Below, one piece after another: positions 1 through 8,264 of a stretch of 64,000 nt of DNA. The notes under the pieces are model-generated. The model saw only the letters and a program-made list of their open reading frames with translations, was not told the DNA's origin and did no database searches. Every line of letters starts with the position of its first letter. Position 1 is the stretch's first letter. The stretch is from Saprospiraceae bacterium (GTDB taxonomy: Bacteria; Bacteroidota; Bacteroidia; Chitinophagales; Saprospiraceae), in NCBI GenBank assembly GCA_020630495.1, contig JAHDBH010000001.1, positions 1 through 64,000 on the forward strand, given 5' to 3'. A program made the translations under genes and the position numbers.

Positions 1-24
1 CCTTTTTTTTATTTTATTTTTTCA

Positions 25-40
25 GGCTTTCGCCCAAAAG
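25..40 (-). repeat. Mini-hairpin element copy 1 (TTTT foot, GAAA loop)
   Basis: On the minus strand this reads TTTT, GGGC, GAAA, GCCT, so the outermost pair is a G-T wobble. It lies between the window edge and the end of the SDR gene. It is the weakest-paired copy of the family. Confidence 0.5.
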
Positions 41-100
41 CGAAGTACGTGTGCTCGAGCATACTATCCGGGCACAGATTTATTTGCGCTTCGATGTATC

Positions 101-865
101 CTACTGATCCAGCGGTGGTTGGCCATTGGAGGCGGAAAGTCCGCCATCCACTGGGAGGATGACACCATTGACGAATCGAGCGTCGTGATGTGTAAGAAAA
201 GCGATGACGTCAGCGATTTCTTCGGGCTTGGCACCTCGTCCCATGGGAATGCGAGTTTCAAAATCTTCTATAAGATCGTCATTATCTTTCATACCACCCG
301 TCATCTCTGTCCATGTAAGGGATGGTGCTACGGCATTGACGCGGACGCCATCTTTGGCGCAGTCGAGTGCCATGGCTCGGGTCATGTTGCTCACGGCACC
401 TTTGGATGTATTGTACACGCATGCGCCCCAGTCTCCACCCAGGCCACTTACGCTACTGACATTGACGATGGAGCCTTTAGATTTTTTTAGGTGTGGGTAG
501 GCGGCTTTGGCTACTCTGAAGCTACCGCCTACATTGATATTGATGACTTTTTCCCAGTCTTCTATGGTGGCATCCTGGAACACACCCATGACTCCGACTC
601 CAGCGTTATTCACTACAGCGTCTATGCTACCGTATTTTTCCATTGTTTTGCGGATGATAGCATCTACATCGTCGCTTTGGGAGACATCACCTTGAGCGAT
701 GAGTACGCGATCATCTTGATTGATAGCTTTTTTGACTTCTTGTAGTTTTTCTAGGGTCCTACCATTTAGCACTACATTCCATCCGTCGTCGATGTATCGC
801 TTTGCAGCGGCTTTTCCGATTCCCGATCCTGATCCTGTGATGATGACTGTCTTTTGGTTTGACAT
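101..865 (-). CDS. SDR family NAD(P)-dependent oxidoreductase
   Basis: Classical short-chain dehydrogenase/reductase of 254 residues, the usual family length. The N-terminal cofactor motif TGSGSGIG (about residues 11-18), the structural NNAG motif (about 87-90), a catalytic Ser near 139 and the YNTSK Tyr-Lys pair (about 151-155) are all present. The C-terminal VNGVILPVDGGLS is the usual SDR ending. The protein should be a cytosolic dehydrogenase or reductase; the substrate cannot be read from sequence. It ends the leftward unit after glutamate dehydrogenase with an 8-nt gap, so the two are probably co-transcribed, although no shared pathway is obvious. Confidence 0.9.
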   Translation of the reverse strand: MSNQKTVIITGSGSGIGKAAAKRYIDDGWNVVLNGRTLEKLQEVKKAINQDDRVLIAQGDVSQSDDVDAIIRKTMEKYGSIDAVVNNAGVGVMGVFQDATIEDWEKVININVGGSFRVAKAAYPHLKKSKGSIVNVSSVSGLGGDWGACVYNTSKGAVSNMTRAMALDCAKDGVRVNAVAPSLTWTEMTGGMKDNDDLIEDFETRIPMGRGAKPEEIADVIAFLTHHDARFVNGVILPVDGGLSASNGQPPLDQ

Positions 866-873
866 ATTTTATT

Positions 874-2205
874 TTATTTAATGCCATATGCTACGAGTGC
901 ATCGGCGAGTTTGGTAAATGCGTAGATATTGGCCCCTTTGCGGTAGTGGTAGATGCCATCAGAGCGTCTGATGTGCTCTACGGAGCGATCGTGTATATCC
1001 GCCATGATGGATCTTAGCTTTTCATCGACTTCCTCGCGAGTCCAAGGTGCCATGGAGGCATTTTGTGTGCGCTCTAGTCCTGAGACGGCAACACCGCCAG
1101 CATTACTTGCTTTGCCTGGGCCGTAGATGATCCCCTTGGAAATTATATGTTGCTGAGCATCTGCTGTGAGGGGCATATTAGCTCCTTCTGCGAGGAAGCT
1201 AATTCCTCTGTTGACGAGTTTTTTGGCAGCGTCTTTATCGATTTCATTTTGTGTGGCGCAGGGCAGCGCGATGTCGGCATCTGCGATATCCCAGGGCGAT
1301 TTCCCTTTTTTGTAGGAGCCTTCTTTGACATCTTTTAAGGCTCCGTATTCTTCTAATTTTATTTTCTTAATTTTTTTTAAGGTAGTCTCGTCGAGGCCGT
1401 CCTTAAAGTAGAGTGTGCCACCGCTATCTGATACTGTGAGCACAGTGGCATCTTCTGCGAGACACTTTTCTGCCGCATGTAGTGCGACATTACCAGCTCC
1501 CGAAATCAAAATCTTTTTTTCTGATAGTTTTCCATCGTGTGCCTCTAGCATATTTTGTAGAAAATATATGAGGCCATAGCCTGTAGCTTCTATGCGACCT
1601 GCGCTACCTCCCCAAGTCTCGCCTTTGCCCGTAAGGGCGCCCTCCCAGCGATTTGTCAACTTGAGATAGTGGCCCTGCATGTAGCCTATCTCACGGGCGC
1701 CTACATTGATATCTCCAGCGGGTACATCTATATGTGGTCCTATATAGCGGTATAGCTCGGACATAAATGCTTGGCAAAATCGCAATATCTCTGCCTCGCT
1801 TTTCTCTTTAGGATCAAAGTCGCTGCCGCCTTTGGCACCGCCCATGGGTAAGCCAGTGAGGGCATTTTTAAAGCACTGTTCAAATCCGAGGAACTTTAGT
1901 ATACTTTCATTGACCGTCGGATGAAATCTCAAACCACCCTTGTACGCTCCGAGGGCATTGCTGTATTGCACACGCCATCCGCGATTGACTTGGATGCTTC
2001 CCTTGTCGTCTTGCCAAGAAACGCGGAATCGAAGGATCCGGTCTGGTTCCATGAGCTGCGTCAATATGGAGGATGTCTTATATGCGCTGCTCCTCTTATA
2101 AGTGGGCATGATATCCTCATACACTTCGTGGACGGCCTGATGGAATTCTTCGTCTCCGGGGTGATTTTTTTCTAATGTGTCTTTGTACACGCTTTTCTTT
2201 GCCAT
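874..2205 (-). CDS. gdhA: NADP-specific glutamate dehydrogenase
   Basis: Hexameric-type glutamate dehydrogenase of 443 residues, catalysing the reversible reductive amination of 2-oxoglutarate, usually in the ammonium-assimilating direction with NADPH. The glutamate-site motif PMGGAKGGSDFDP, the GALTGKG stretch and the Rossmann motif SGAGNVALHAAEK are clear. Length and motifs fit the roughly 450-residue NADP-dependent bacterial class rather than the shorter NAD-type. It is followed by an SDR gene on the same strand and is divergent from trkH. A 7-bp inverted repeat lies 23 nt upstream of the start and could be an operator. Confidence 0.95.
   Translation of the reverse strand: MAKKSVYKDTLEKNHPGDEEFHQAVHEVYEDIMPTYKRSSAYKTSSILTQLMEPDRILRFRVSWQDDKGSIQVNRGWRVQYSNALGAYKGGLRFHPTVNESILKFLGFEQCFKNALTGLPMGGAKGGSDFDPKEKSEAEILRFCQAFMSELYRYIGPHIDVPAGDINVGAREIGYMQGHYLKLTNRWEGALTGKGETWGGSAGRIEATGYGLIYFLQNMLEAHDGKLSEKKILISGAGNVALHAAEKCLAEDATVLTVSDSGGTLYFKDGLDETTLKKIKKIKLEEYGALKDVKEGSYKKGKSPWDIADADIALPCATQNEIDKDAAKKLVNRGISFLAEGANMPLTADAQQHIISKGIIYGPGKASNAGGVAVSGLERTQNASMAPWTREEVDEKLRSIMADIHDRSVEHIRRSDGIYHYRKGANIYAFTKLADALVAYGIK
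1623..1638 (+). repeat. Mini-hairpin element copy 2 (CTTT foot, GTAA loop)
   Basis: Reads CTTT, GCCC, GTAA, GGGC inside gdhA, antisense to the conserved GALTGKG codons. Protein constraint alone could explain this copy. Confidence 0.45.
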
Positions 2206-2227
2206 ATCTCCTAGACGGATAGAAGCG

Positions 2228-2243
2228 CTACCGAGTTCGGTAG
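2228..2243. promoter_or_regulatory. 7-bp inverted repeat upstream of gdhA
   Basis: CTACCGA, a 2-nt spacer (GT), then TCGGTAG, a perfect inverted repeat ending 23 nt before the gdhA start codon. The position suits an operator or a 5' leader hairpin. No regulator is identified. Confidence 0.4.
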
Positions 2244-2300
2244 TGGATATGGAGTGAGAAGTCTGCGAGCATCAGCATCTCGTGCACTGTGTCGATCTAA

Positions 2301-2347
2301 GGCTATGATCGAGAAAGACATATGTAGAACAAGTCGCCATCATAGCC
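2301..2347. promoter_or_regulatory. 9-bp inverted repeat in the trkH leader
   Basis: GGCTATGAT is repeated as ATCATAGCC after a 29-nt loop, ending 34 nt before the trkH start. It could be a long leader hairpin or a split operator in the gdhA-trkH divergent region. Confidence 0.35.
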
Positions 2348-2381
2348 ACTTGTAATCTTATCAAGACCCAAATCTTCCCAT

Positions 2382-3731
2382 GTGATCAAGGCATACCTAG
2401 ATAAAATCGATAAATACACGGACAGTCAGACTGGCGTGAATCGCACTTTGATCGCTGGATATCTGGGATTGACGCTGCTCTGTTTCTTATTGCTCCTCCT
2501 ACCTATTTTTCATAGAGATGGTACGACTCTGGTGAATCATTTCTTTATGAGTGTGTCGCTGGTGAGCACCACGGGGCTTGCTCCAGATACGTTTGGTCAG
2601 GTATACAATCTAGGTGGTCAGATCGTGGGACTACTCATGATACAGCTGGGTGGACTAGGGTATATGGCTCTCGCATCGTTTGTACTTATCGGTACACGTA
2701 GACACTTGCCATCGCTATCGGGCAAGTTGCTCAAGGTGGAGTTTGGCTTGCCAAAGCGATATCCGCTATTTCAATTTATATGGACGGTCATCATCTTTAC
2801 GATATTAATAGAGCTCATAGGGACACTGTGCCTGTGGTATGGATTTGCGCAAGCAGGTGTAGAAAATCCTCTGTGGAATGGGCTATTTCATAGCATATCT
2901 GCCTTCTGTACGGCTGGATTCAGTTTGTTTGATAGTGGATTTGAGCCATATGTACAGTCTCACTGGATCACTGGTACGCTGACGATTCTCTCGATCATGG
3001 GTTCTGTAGGATTTATCGTGATCCTCGATTTTGTGACTAAGATCACGAGGAAAGGTGGGAGCATGACGCTCACGTCTAAAATTATCCTATGGGCTACGCT
3101 GATCATCCTGGTAGTAGGAACACTCCTGCTATACTTTACGGATCCGCTGCTGCGGGCTATGCCAGTCAGTGAAGCCATGCCCGTAGCTCTCTTCCAGGTG
3201 ATGAGCGCTCACACCACTGTAGGGTTTAATACCTATGATTATTCTCAGTTTTCTCTCGCATCTACTGTGGTGCTACTGGTCATCATGCTAGTAGGCGCCA
3301 GCCCAGCTGGTACGGGCGGTGGAGTAAAGACTACCAGTATCACGGCACTCATCGCGGTGATGAAATCTATCCTAGCGAGTAGGAAATTTATCAGTTTCAG
3401 GGGGAGACGTATACCTACCAATCGGATTTTCTTTGCGGTGGCGGGATTCTTTTTCTATGGAGTGATTGCTATACTGGGGATCTTGGCTGTGCTCATGATA
3501 GAGCAAGAGAATTTGCCACTAGGTAAGGTGCTATTTGAGTGTACTAGTGCACTGAGCACAGTAGGGCTCAGTCAAGGCACCACATCGATCCTGAGTTGGG
3601 GAAGCAAACTCGTGATCTGCGCGCTGATGTTTATCGGACGCATCGGTGCCATCACCTTTGGTCTAGCGCTCATAAGGGACAATGTCCTCTACGATGAAGG
3701 CTATGTGCCAGAGGAAGATGTGGCAATGTAG
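2382..3731 (+). CDS. trkH: TrkH family potassium uptake protein
   Basis: Integral inner-membrane K+ translocating subunit of a Trk/Ktr-type system, 449 residues with about ten hydrophobic segments. Four pore-loop repeats with filter glycines are visible: STTGLAP, CTAGFS, TTVGFN and STVGLS, in the order expected for the fourfold TrkH pore. The start is GTG (MIKAYLDK). Ktr/Trk channels normally need a cytosolic RCK/TrkA gating subunit, but none is next to this gene; downstream is a secreted GH9 enzyme. It is divergent from gdhA, an arrangement that would allow joint ammonium and potassium control, but that is speculation. Confidence 0.92.
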   Translation: MIKAYLDKIDKYTDSQTGVNRTLIAGYLGLTLLCFLLLLLPIFHRDGTTLVNHFFMSVSLVSTTGLAPDTFGQVYNLGGQIVGLLMIQLGGLGYMALASFVLIGTRRHLPSLSGKLLKVEFGLPKRYPLFQFIWTVIIFTILIELIGTLCLWYGFAQAGVENPLWNGLFHSISAFCTAGFSLFDSGFEPYVQSHWITGTLTILSIMGSVGFIVILDFVTKITRKGGSMTLTSKIILWATLIILVVGTLLLYFTDPLLRAMPVSEAMPVALFQVMSAHTTVGFNTYDYSQFSLASTVVLLVIMLVGASPAGTGGGVKTTSITALIAVMKSILASRKFISFRGRRIPTNRIFFAVAGFFFYGVIAILGILAVLMIEQENLPLGKVLFECTSALSTVGLSQGTTSILSWGSKLVICALMFIGRIGAITFGLALIRDNVLYDEGYVPEEDVAM

Positions 3732-3869
3732 TAAGGTGGATTACGACATGTAGAACTTTTACTTGGTGAACTGGATCTATCTTTATCATATCACAATTAC
3801 TCGTGTGATGGCATATGGTAGGGGTCAGAACACCCATAGATTGTCTAGTAATTATAAACACTTCTGACG

Positions 3870-6026
3870 ATGCGCTACTTTTTTCCGCTTCTCGCCTTGA
3901 TCACTCTGTATGCGTCTGCCCAGAGTCCACATATCCATGTAGACCAGCTGGGATATACGCCCTTTGCGAGCAAGGTGGCTGTACTCAGTGACCCAGTGAT
4001 AGGTGCCAATAGCGGCCTGGACTATACTGCACCGTCTCAGCTAGAGCTGCGTGATGCTGAGACAGATGAAGTGCTAGGGAGCTATGCTGTGCAGCAGTGG
4101 AGTGGTGGGCTGATCGACTCTGTACGTAGTGGTGATCGAGGCTGGTGGGTCGATTTTTCTAGTTATGATGTGGATGGATCCTACTACCTATATGATGCAG
4201 ATAGCGATCAGAGCTCTGCTGTCTTTTCTATAGGCGATGATGTCTATGATGAGGTGCTGCGCGCGGCGAGTCGGATATTCTACTACAATCGCTGCGGCAT
4301 GTCCAAGAGCACTCCCTACGCAGAGAGTCCATGGGTGGACGACGCTAATAATTTTGAAAATCCTGGACAGGACACAGAGTGCCGCTACCTATATGATCAG
4401 GACAATGCAGGCTTAGAGAGAGATCTCCGAGGTGGATGGTTTGACGCGGGAGATTATAATAAGTATGTCACTTTCGCCTACACACCTGTGCACAATCTTC
4501 TCTGGGCCTACAGAGAATCTACCGAGGTGTGGGATGATGATATGGACATCCCAGAGTCAGGCAATGGCTTACCAGACATACTTGACGAGATCAAGTGGGA
4601 GCTCGACTGGCTCCAGAGAATGGCCAATCCAGATGGAAGCGTTCACATCAAGATGGGCAGTATAGAGTGGCATCACAATGCCAACTATCCACCGAGCAAT
4701 AATACAGATCCGCGATACTATGGTCCCACGTGCCCTAGTGCATCTATAGTGATGGCGTCCATGTGCGCGCACGCAGCGTATGTGATGGGCGACTTTACAG
4801 AGTGGGAGGACTATGCGGATGATCTGCGTGATCTTGCAGAGAGCTGCTGGGATCATGCCCTGATAGCTTGGGATGCTGATGCTCTCGAGTATGACTGTGA
4901 TGACCAGATCATCAAAGCTGGCGATGCGGATTTTGGGAGTGAGGACGATTATATCTCTGCTTTTCTCGCGGCAGCAGTGCATCTCTATGAGCTCACTGGC
5001 GATGTAGCATATAGGGCGTTTTTTGATGACAATCATACGCTTGCACAAGAGTACGGTGATCAAGCCAATGTACCAGGTGATCCTACTAGCTACTATGATG
5101 AGCAGTGGGGTGTTAACTACAGCGTGGGCAAAGACGCGATGCTTCACTACGGCACGCTACCAGGTCACACGGCTAGCACAGCGGAGCAGGTATACGCGTC
5201 GTTTGGTGCATTCATCAGCAATGACTGGGAGAACTACTATGGTCATGATGATACAGATCTCTACAGGTGCTATCTACCAGAATACTACATGGGCTGGGGA
5301 AGTAATATGAATCAAGCCACCATAGGCATGCTCAATCGCCACGTGCTGACTTATGATCAAGCGGCGGATCCAGATTCGCTCTATCGCATCAAGGCAATCT
5401 CTCACATCCACTACCTCCATGGTGTGAATCCACTAGGCAAATTATATCTGTCCAATGTCTATGATATAGGCGCCGATCGCTGTGTAGACGAGATTTATCA
5501 CAGTTGGTTCTATGATGGCAGCGACTGGGACAATGCACAGACTTCTGCCTATGGACCAGCTCCTGGATTTCTAGTCGGTGGGCCCAATCATTACTATACG
5601 GGCAGCCGCACACCGCCGCAGGGAGAGACCATACTTAAAGCATATGATGATTTCAATGATGTGGCGAGTGAAAGTTGGCAAATTACCGAGCCTGCCATTT
5701 ACTATCAGGCGGCTTATATCAGACAATTGGCTTGGTCAATGTTGCAGGGCCGTCGTGGAAATAGTACGGCGCATATAGTCGTGACTTCCTCGGATATAGA
5801 GGTTTTCCCCAATCCCGTGGACGATCTCTTTATCGTCAAGGGCGAGCTCATGGGATATACTCTCGATATTATTAATTCCGCTGGGGTAATAGTGGACTCC
5901 CGCTTAGGAAATGGTGATGAGGAAGTCATAGATGTATCACAGCTAGGAGCGGGGATATATATGCTGCGAGTGTCTCGGGATGGCAACGCAGAGAAGCAAG
6001 TGGTGCAGAAGATCATTAAGATGTAG
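3870..6026 (+). CDS. Secreted glycoside hydrolase family 9 with T9SS tail
   Basis: Predicted extracellular endo-beta-glucanase type enzyme, 718 residues. The order is: signal peptide ending near ASAQ; N-terminal Ig-like CelD_N domain (VDQLGYTP, about residues 20-125); GH9 (alpha/alpha)6 barrel (about 130-625) with GGWFDAGDYNKY near residue 188 carrying the catalytic-base aspartates, the HGVNPLG motif, and a Glu in TEPAIYYQAAY at the general-acid position; then a type A sorting domain (VFPNPVDD to VVQKIIKM). The tail implies T9SS export and surface attachment or release. Substrate is probably a beta-1,4 or mixed-linkage glucan. It stands alone, without a SusC/SusD pair. Confidence 0.92.
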   Translation: MRYFFPLLALITLYASAQSPHIHVDQLGYTPFASKVAVLSDPVIGANSGLDYTAPSQLELRDAETDEVLGSYAVQQWSGGLIDSVRSGDRGWWVDFSSYDVDGSYYLYDADSDQSSAVFSIGDDVYDEVLRAASRIFYYNRCGMSKSTPYAESPWVDDANNFENPGQDTECRYLYDQDNAGLERDLRGGWFDAGDYNKYVTFAYTPVHNLLWAYRESTEVWDDDMDIPESGNGLPDILDEIKWELDWLQRMANPDGSVHIKMGSIEWHHNANYPPSNNTDPRYYGPTCPSASIVMASMCAHAAYVMGDFTEWEDYADDLRDLAESCWDHALIAWDADALEYDCDDQIIKAGDADFGSEDDYISAFLAAAVHLYELTGDVAYRAFFDDNHTLAQEYGDQANVPGDPTSYYDEQWGVNYSVGKDAMLHYGTLPGHTASTAEQVYASFGAFISNDWENYYGHDDTDLYRCYLPEYYMGWGSNMNQATIGMLNRHVLTYDQAADPDSLYRIKAISHIHYLHGVNPLGKLYLSNVYDIGADRCVDEIYHSWFYDGSDWDNAQTSAYGPAPGFLVGGPNHYYTGSRTPPQGETILKAYDDFNDVASESWQITEPAIYYQAAYIRQLAWSMLQGRRGNSTAHIVVTSSDIEVFPNPVDDLFIVKGELMGYTLDIINSAGVIVDSRLGNGDEEVIDVSQLGAGIYMLRVSRDGNAEKQVVQKIIKM

Positions 6027-6042
6027 GTCTTGAAATTATGGT

Positions 6043-6058
6043 GGACTTTCGTCCAAAT
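6043..6058 (-). repeat. Mini-hairpin element copy 3 (ATTT foot, stem GGAC)
   Basis: Minus strand reads ATTT, GGAC, GAAA, GTCC, 17 nt after the GH9 stop codon. Immediately before it on the same strand is a partial copy with a GAAA loop but only a 2-bp GC stem, which suggests a degenerate tandem unit. Confidence 0.65.
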
Positions 6059-6257
6059 GCTTTCGCCAATTCAAGGCACTCGCGGAGTGAGAATTCCATC
6101 TTGTCTCATCTGGACATAGGTGGAGTGTGCATGACTACAATCGGCATAAAGTAGTAGGATATAGTGAAATGCGGAGGAGTACTGCGCTCACACTCTCGTC
6201 CCTCTATCGAACCATCATGTATGGAATGCTCTCAGACGAGCAGCGAATCTCCTACAG

Positions 6258-7766
6258 ATGAAATCAGTATACTGGCTCAAACGCGACTTTAGGCTACTGG
6301 ATAATCCGGCTCTACGAGCGGCACTGGATCGATCCGACGACGTGGCGATGATTTACATAGTCGAACCGTCAATGATCGAGGCGCCAGAGACATCAGAGTT
6401 GCATATCCATGCCATCACAGGCGCGTATAATGATATGCGCTCAAGAGTTATGGCAGCAGGAGGGAAGATGGGCTGGATGCATATGGAGGTCATTGACGGT
6501 CTGACACGGCTTTACGAACGGCAGTCCTTTGATGCACTATATACGCATGAAGAGATCGGGGTGGATCGTACATATAAGAGAGATATCGCTGTGGCTCAGT
6601 GGTGCGAAGAGCATGGCGTAAAGTGGTACGAGTATAGGCAGACGGGTGTATTCAGAAGGCTATCGGATAGAGATAAGCGGGCAAGACTATGGAGAGAGCA
6701 TTATAGCAGCGACGTCATAGCTACGCCCGATGTCGCGGAGCTAAGGAAACTGGATATACCTAAGGCTTATAGTGAGGTACGCACGGACGATCTAGCAATT
6801 GACTTTGCTGATCGTATTAGCTCACAGCATGAGCGTAAGCTGCAGCCAGTCAGTGAGAGTAGTGCTGAGGAAACTTTGAATTCATTTTTATACGATCGCG
6901 GAATAGCTTACCGCGGTGGTATCAGTTCACCAGTGACAGCGCTCACCGCGGGCTCCAGGATGTCTGTGCATCTCGCTTGGGGTACCGTGTCTGGCCGAGT
7001 GGTCTATCAGCGCACCCAGGCACGCCGTGCACAGCTCAAAGAAAGCGACGAGGCGGATGCTAAGCGATGGAGAAGCTCTCTGACCGCGTTCACTGCTAGG
7101 CTGCACTGGCGCGATCACTTTATCCAGCGACTTGAGACGGAGCCGCAGATGGAATACGAACCGCTCAACTCTGCTTACAACCAGATCATATATGACGCTC
7201 CCGAGGAGCATATCATGGCATGGTACGAAGGGCGCACGGGATTTCCGATGGTCGATGCTTGCGTGCGATGTCTGAGAGCTACAGGATTTATCAATTTTCG
7301 GATGCGGGCGCTGCTTACCAGTACGGCGTGTCACGTGCTGCATATCGATTGGAAGCGTCTGGATCCGCTGATGGCGCGACTGTATACGGACTATGAGCCA
7401 GGTATACATATCTCACAACTCCAGATGCAAGCGGCCGTAGTAGGTATCAATACCATACGCGTCTACAGTCCGCACAAGCAGATCATAGATCAAGATCCTG
7501 ACACCGCATTCATCAAAGAGTGGATCCCAGAATTGCGAGAGTACAGCCCAGCAGAGATACAGGGGCACAGGATGGAAAGTCTAGGATCTTATCCAGGACA
7601 AGTAGTAGACTATATCTCTGCTAGCAAAGCCATGAAGAGTCAGCTGTATAGCATCAAGGGAAGGAAAGAAACAAAGGAAATAGCTCAACAGGTGTATCTG
7701 AAACACGGTAGCAGAAAAGGTCCGAGCACTAGGCGTAAGAAAACTACAGCGACCACATCTAAGTAA
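6258..7766 (+). CDS. Cryptochrome/photolyase family FAD-binding protein
   Basis: Flavoprotein of the photolyase/cryptochrome superfamily, 502 residues. The N-terminal photolyase alpha/beta domain (about 1-130, beginning VYWLKRDFRLLDNPAL) binds an antenna in relatives; the C-terminal helical FAD-binding domain (about 200-480) holds TGFPMVDACVRCL, FINFRMR and EPGIHISQLQMQA. The last segment differs from the WQW-containing motif of classical CPD photolyases, so DNA repair versus light sensing is unresolved. The C-terminus is basic (RKGPSTRRKKTT). Likely role is blue-light-dependent repair or signalling. It appears monocistronic. Confidence 0.85.
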   Translation: MKSVYWLKRDFRLLDNPALRAALDRSDDVAMIYIVEPSMIEAPETSELHIHAITGAYNDMRSRVMAAGGKMGWMHMEVIDGLTRLYERQSFDALYTHEEIGVDRTYKRDIAVAQWCEEHGVKWYEYRQTGVFRRLSDRDKRARLWREHYSSDVIATPDVAELRKLDIPKAYSEVRTDDLAIDFADRISSQHERKLQPVSESSAEETLNSFLYDRGIAYRGGISSPVTALTAGSRMSVHLAWGTVSGRVVYQRTQARRAQLKESDEADAKRWRSSLTAFTARLHWRDHFIQRLETEPQMEYEPLNSAYNQIIYDAPEEHIMAWYEGRTGFPMVDACVRCLRATGFINFRMRALLTSTACHVLHIDWKRLDPLMARLYTDYEPGIHISQLQMQAAVVGINTIRVYSPHKQIIDQDPDTAFIKEWIPELREYSPAEIQGHRMESLGSYPGQVVDYISASKAMKSQLYSIKGRKETKEIAQQVYLKHGSRKGPSTRRKKTTATTSK

Positions 7767-7790
7767 CAGTTTACGGCTGAGTGAGTGTGA

Positions 7791-7988
7791 TCAAGTCAGC
7801 AATCTCACCAGACCCATGATAAAGAGGAAAGCGCCGCCTATCTTATAGAGTGTTCCGTATTTACGCACTGTCTCTTCGTGTTTTTCCTGTTGTACGCCAT
7901 CTCTATAGCGTGGTTTCACCAGTCCGCCAAAGACCAGGAAGACCATCACTCCAGCAAGCATGAATGCGATTCCCATGAAGATATCCAT
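7791..7988 (-). CDS. Small two-helix membrane protein
   Basis: Hypothetical protein of 65 residues. Two hydrophobic segments (about 3-21 and 47-63) flank a charged loop containing EKHEETVRKYG, giving a hairpin membrane topology. The composition is plausible for a real small inner-membrane protein, and it lies opposite the neighbouring genes rather than inside one. I do not recognise a family. A longer overlapping reading frame on the same strand (from 8106) has no protein-like features. Confidence 0.65.
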   Translation of the reverse strand: MDIFMGIAFMLAGVMVFLVFGGLVKPRYRDGVQQEKHEETVRKYGTLYKIGGAFLFIMGLVRLLT

Positions 7989-8138
7989 ATGTATGATGAT
8001 TTACTAGGTAACTGGAGGGGACTCTGGGTGGTTCGGCTGAGAGACTGACTTGATGACTAGCCGCGGCACTCACGGATCTCCTGTAGTGATCCGCTGGACT
8101 GACCATTAGACGTCAGGTCATTGGTCTATCGCTAACAT

Positions 8139-8154
8139 ATTTGCGCGAAAGCGC
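8139..8154 (+). repeat. Mini-hairpin element copy 4 (ATTT foot, stem GCGC)
   Basis: Reads ATTT, GCGC, GAAA, GCGC in the gap upstream of the subtilase gene. This is one of the cleanest intergenic copies. Confidence 0.7.
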
Positions 8155-8176
8155 TGTACTACTGAATAATTCACAT

Positions 8177-8201
8177 ACTTTAAGGGCTAATTACTTAAAG
8201 T
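8177..8201. promoter_or_regulatory. 8-bp inverted repeat upstream of the subtilase
   Basis: ACTTTAAG and CTTAAAGT form a perfect inverted repeat around a 9-nt spacer, about 60 nt before the gene start and upstream of its candidate promoter. The position suits an activator or repressor site. Confidence 0.4.
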
Positions 8202-8212
8202 CGCTTGAATAT

Positions 8213-8241
8213 TTTGATTTTCGATAGTTCTTATAGATTTT
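8213..8241 (+). promoter_or_regulatory. Candidate promoter of the subtilase gene
   Basis: A TTTG at -33 and TAGATTTT at -7, 17 nt apart, approximate the Bacteroidota TTTG / TAnnTTTG consensus; the final G is T here. The start codon is at 8265. Confidence 0.4.
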
Positions 8242-8264
8242 CTTACCCTTAAAATTTTTATTTA

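Noticed and set aside
76-95. ATTTGCGCTTCGATG as a further hairpin element
   Set aside because: The arms do not pair around a GNNA loop.
1-100. T-rich stretch at the left edge as terminator of the SDR gene
   Set aside because: The T-run is on the plus strand; for the minus-strand gene it would be an A-run, so it cannot terminate that transcript.
4569-5147. 192-codon minus-strand ORF inside the GH9 gene
   Set aside because: Shadow frame of a strongly supported GH9 coding sequence; the translation is rich in Ile, His and Arg without any domain.
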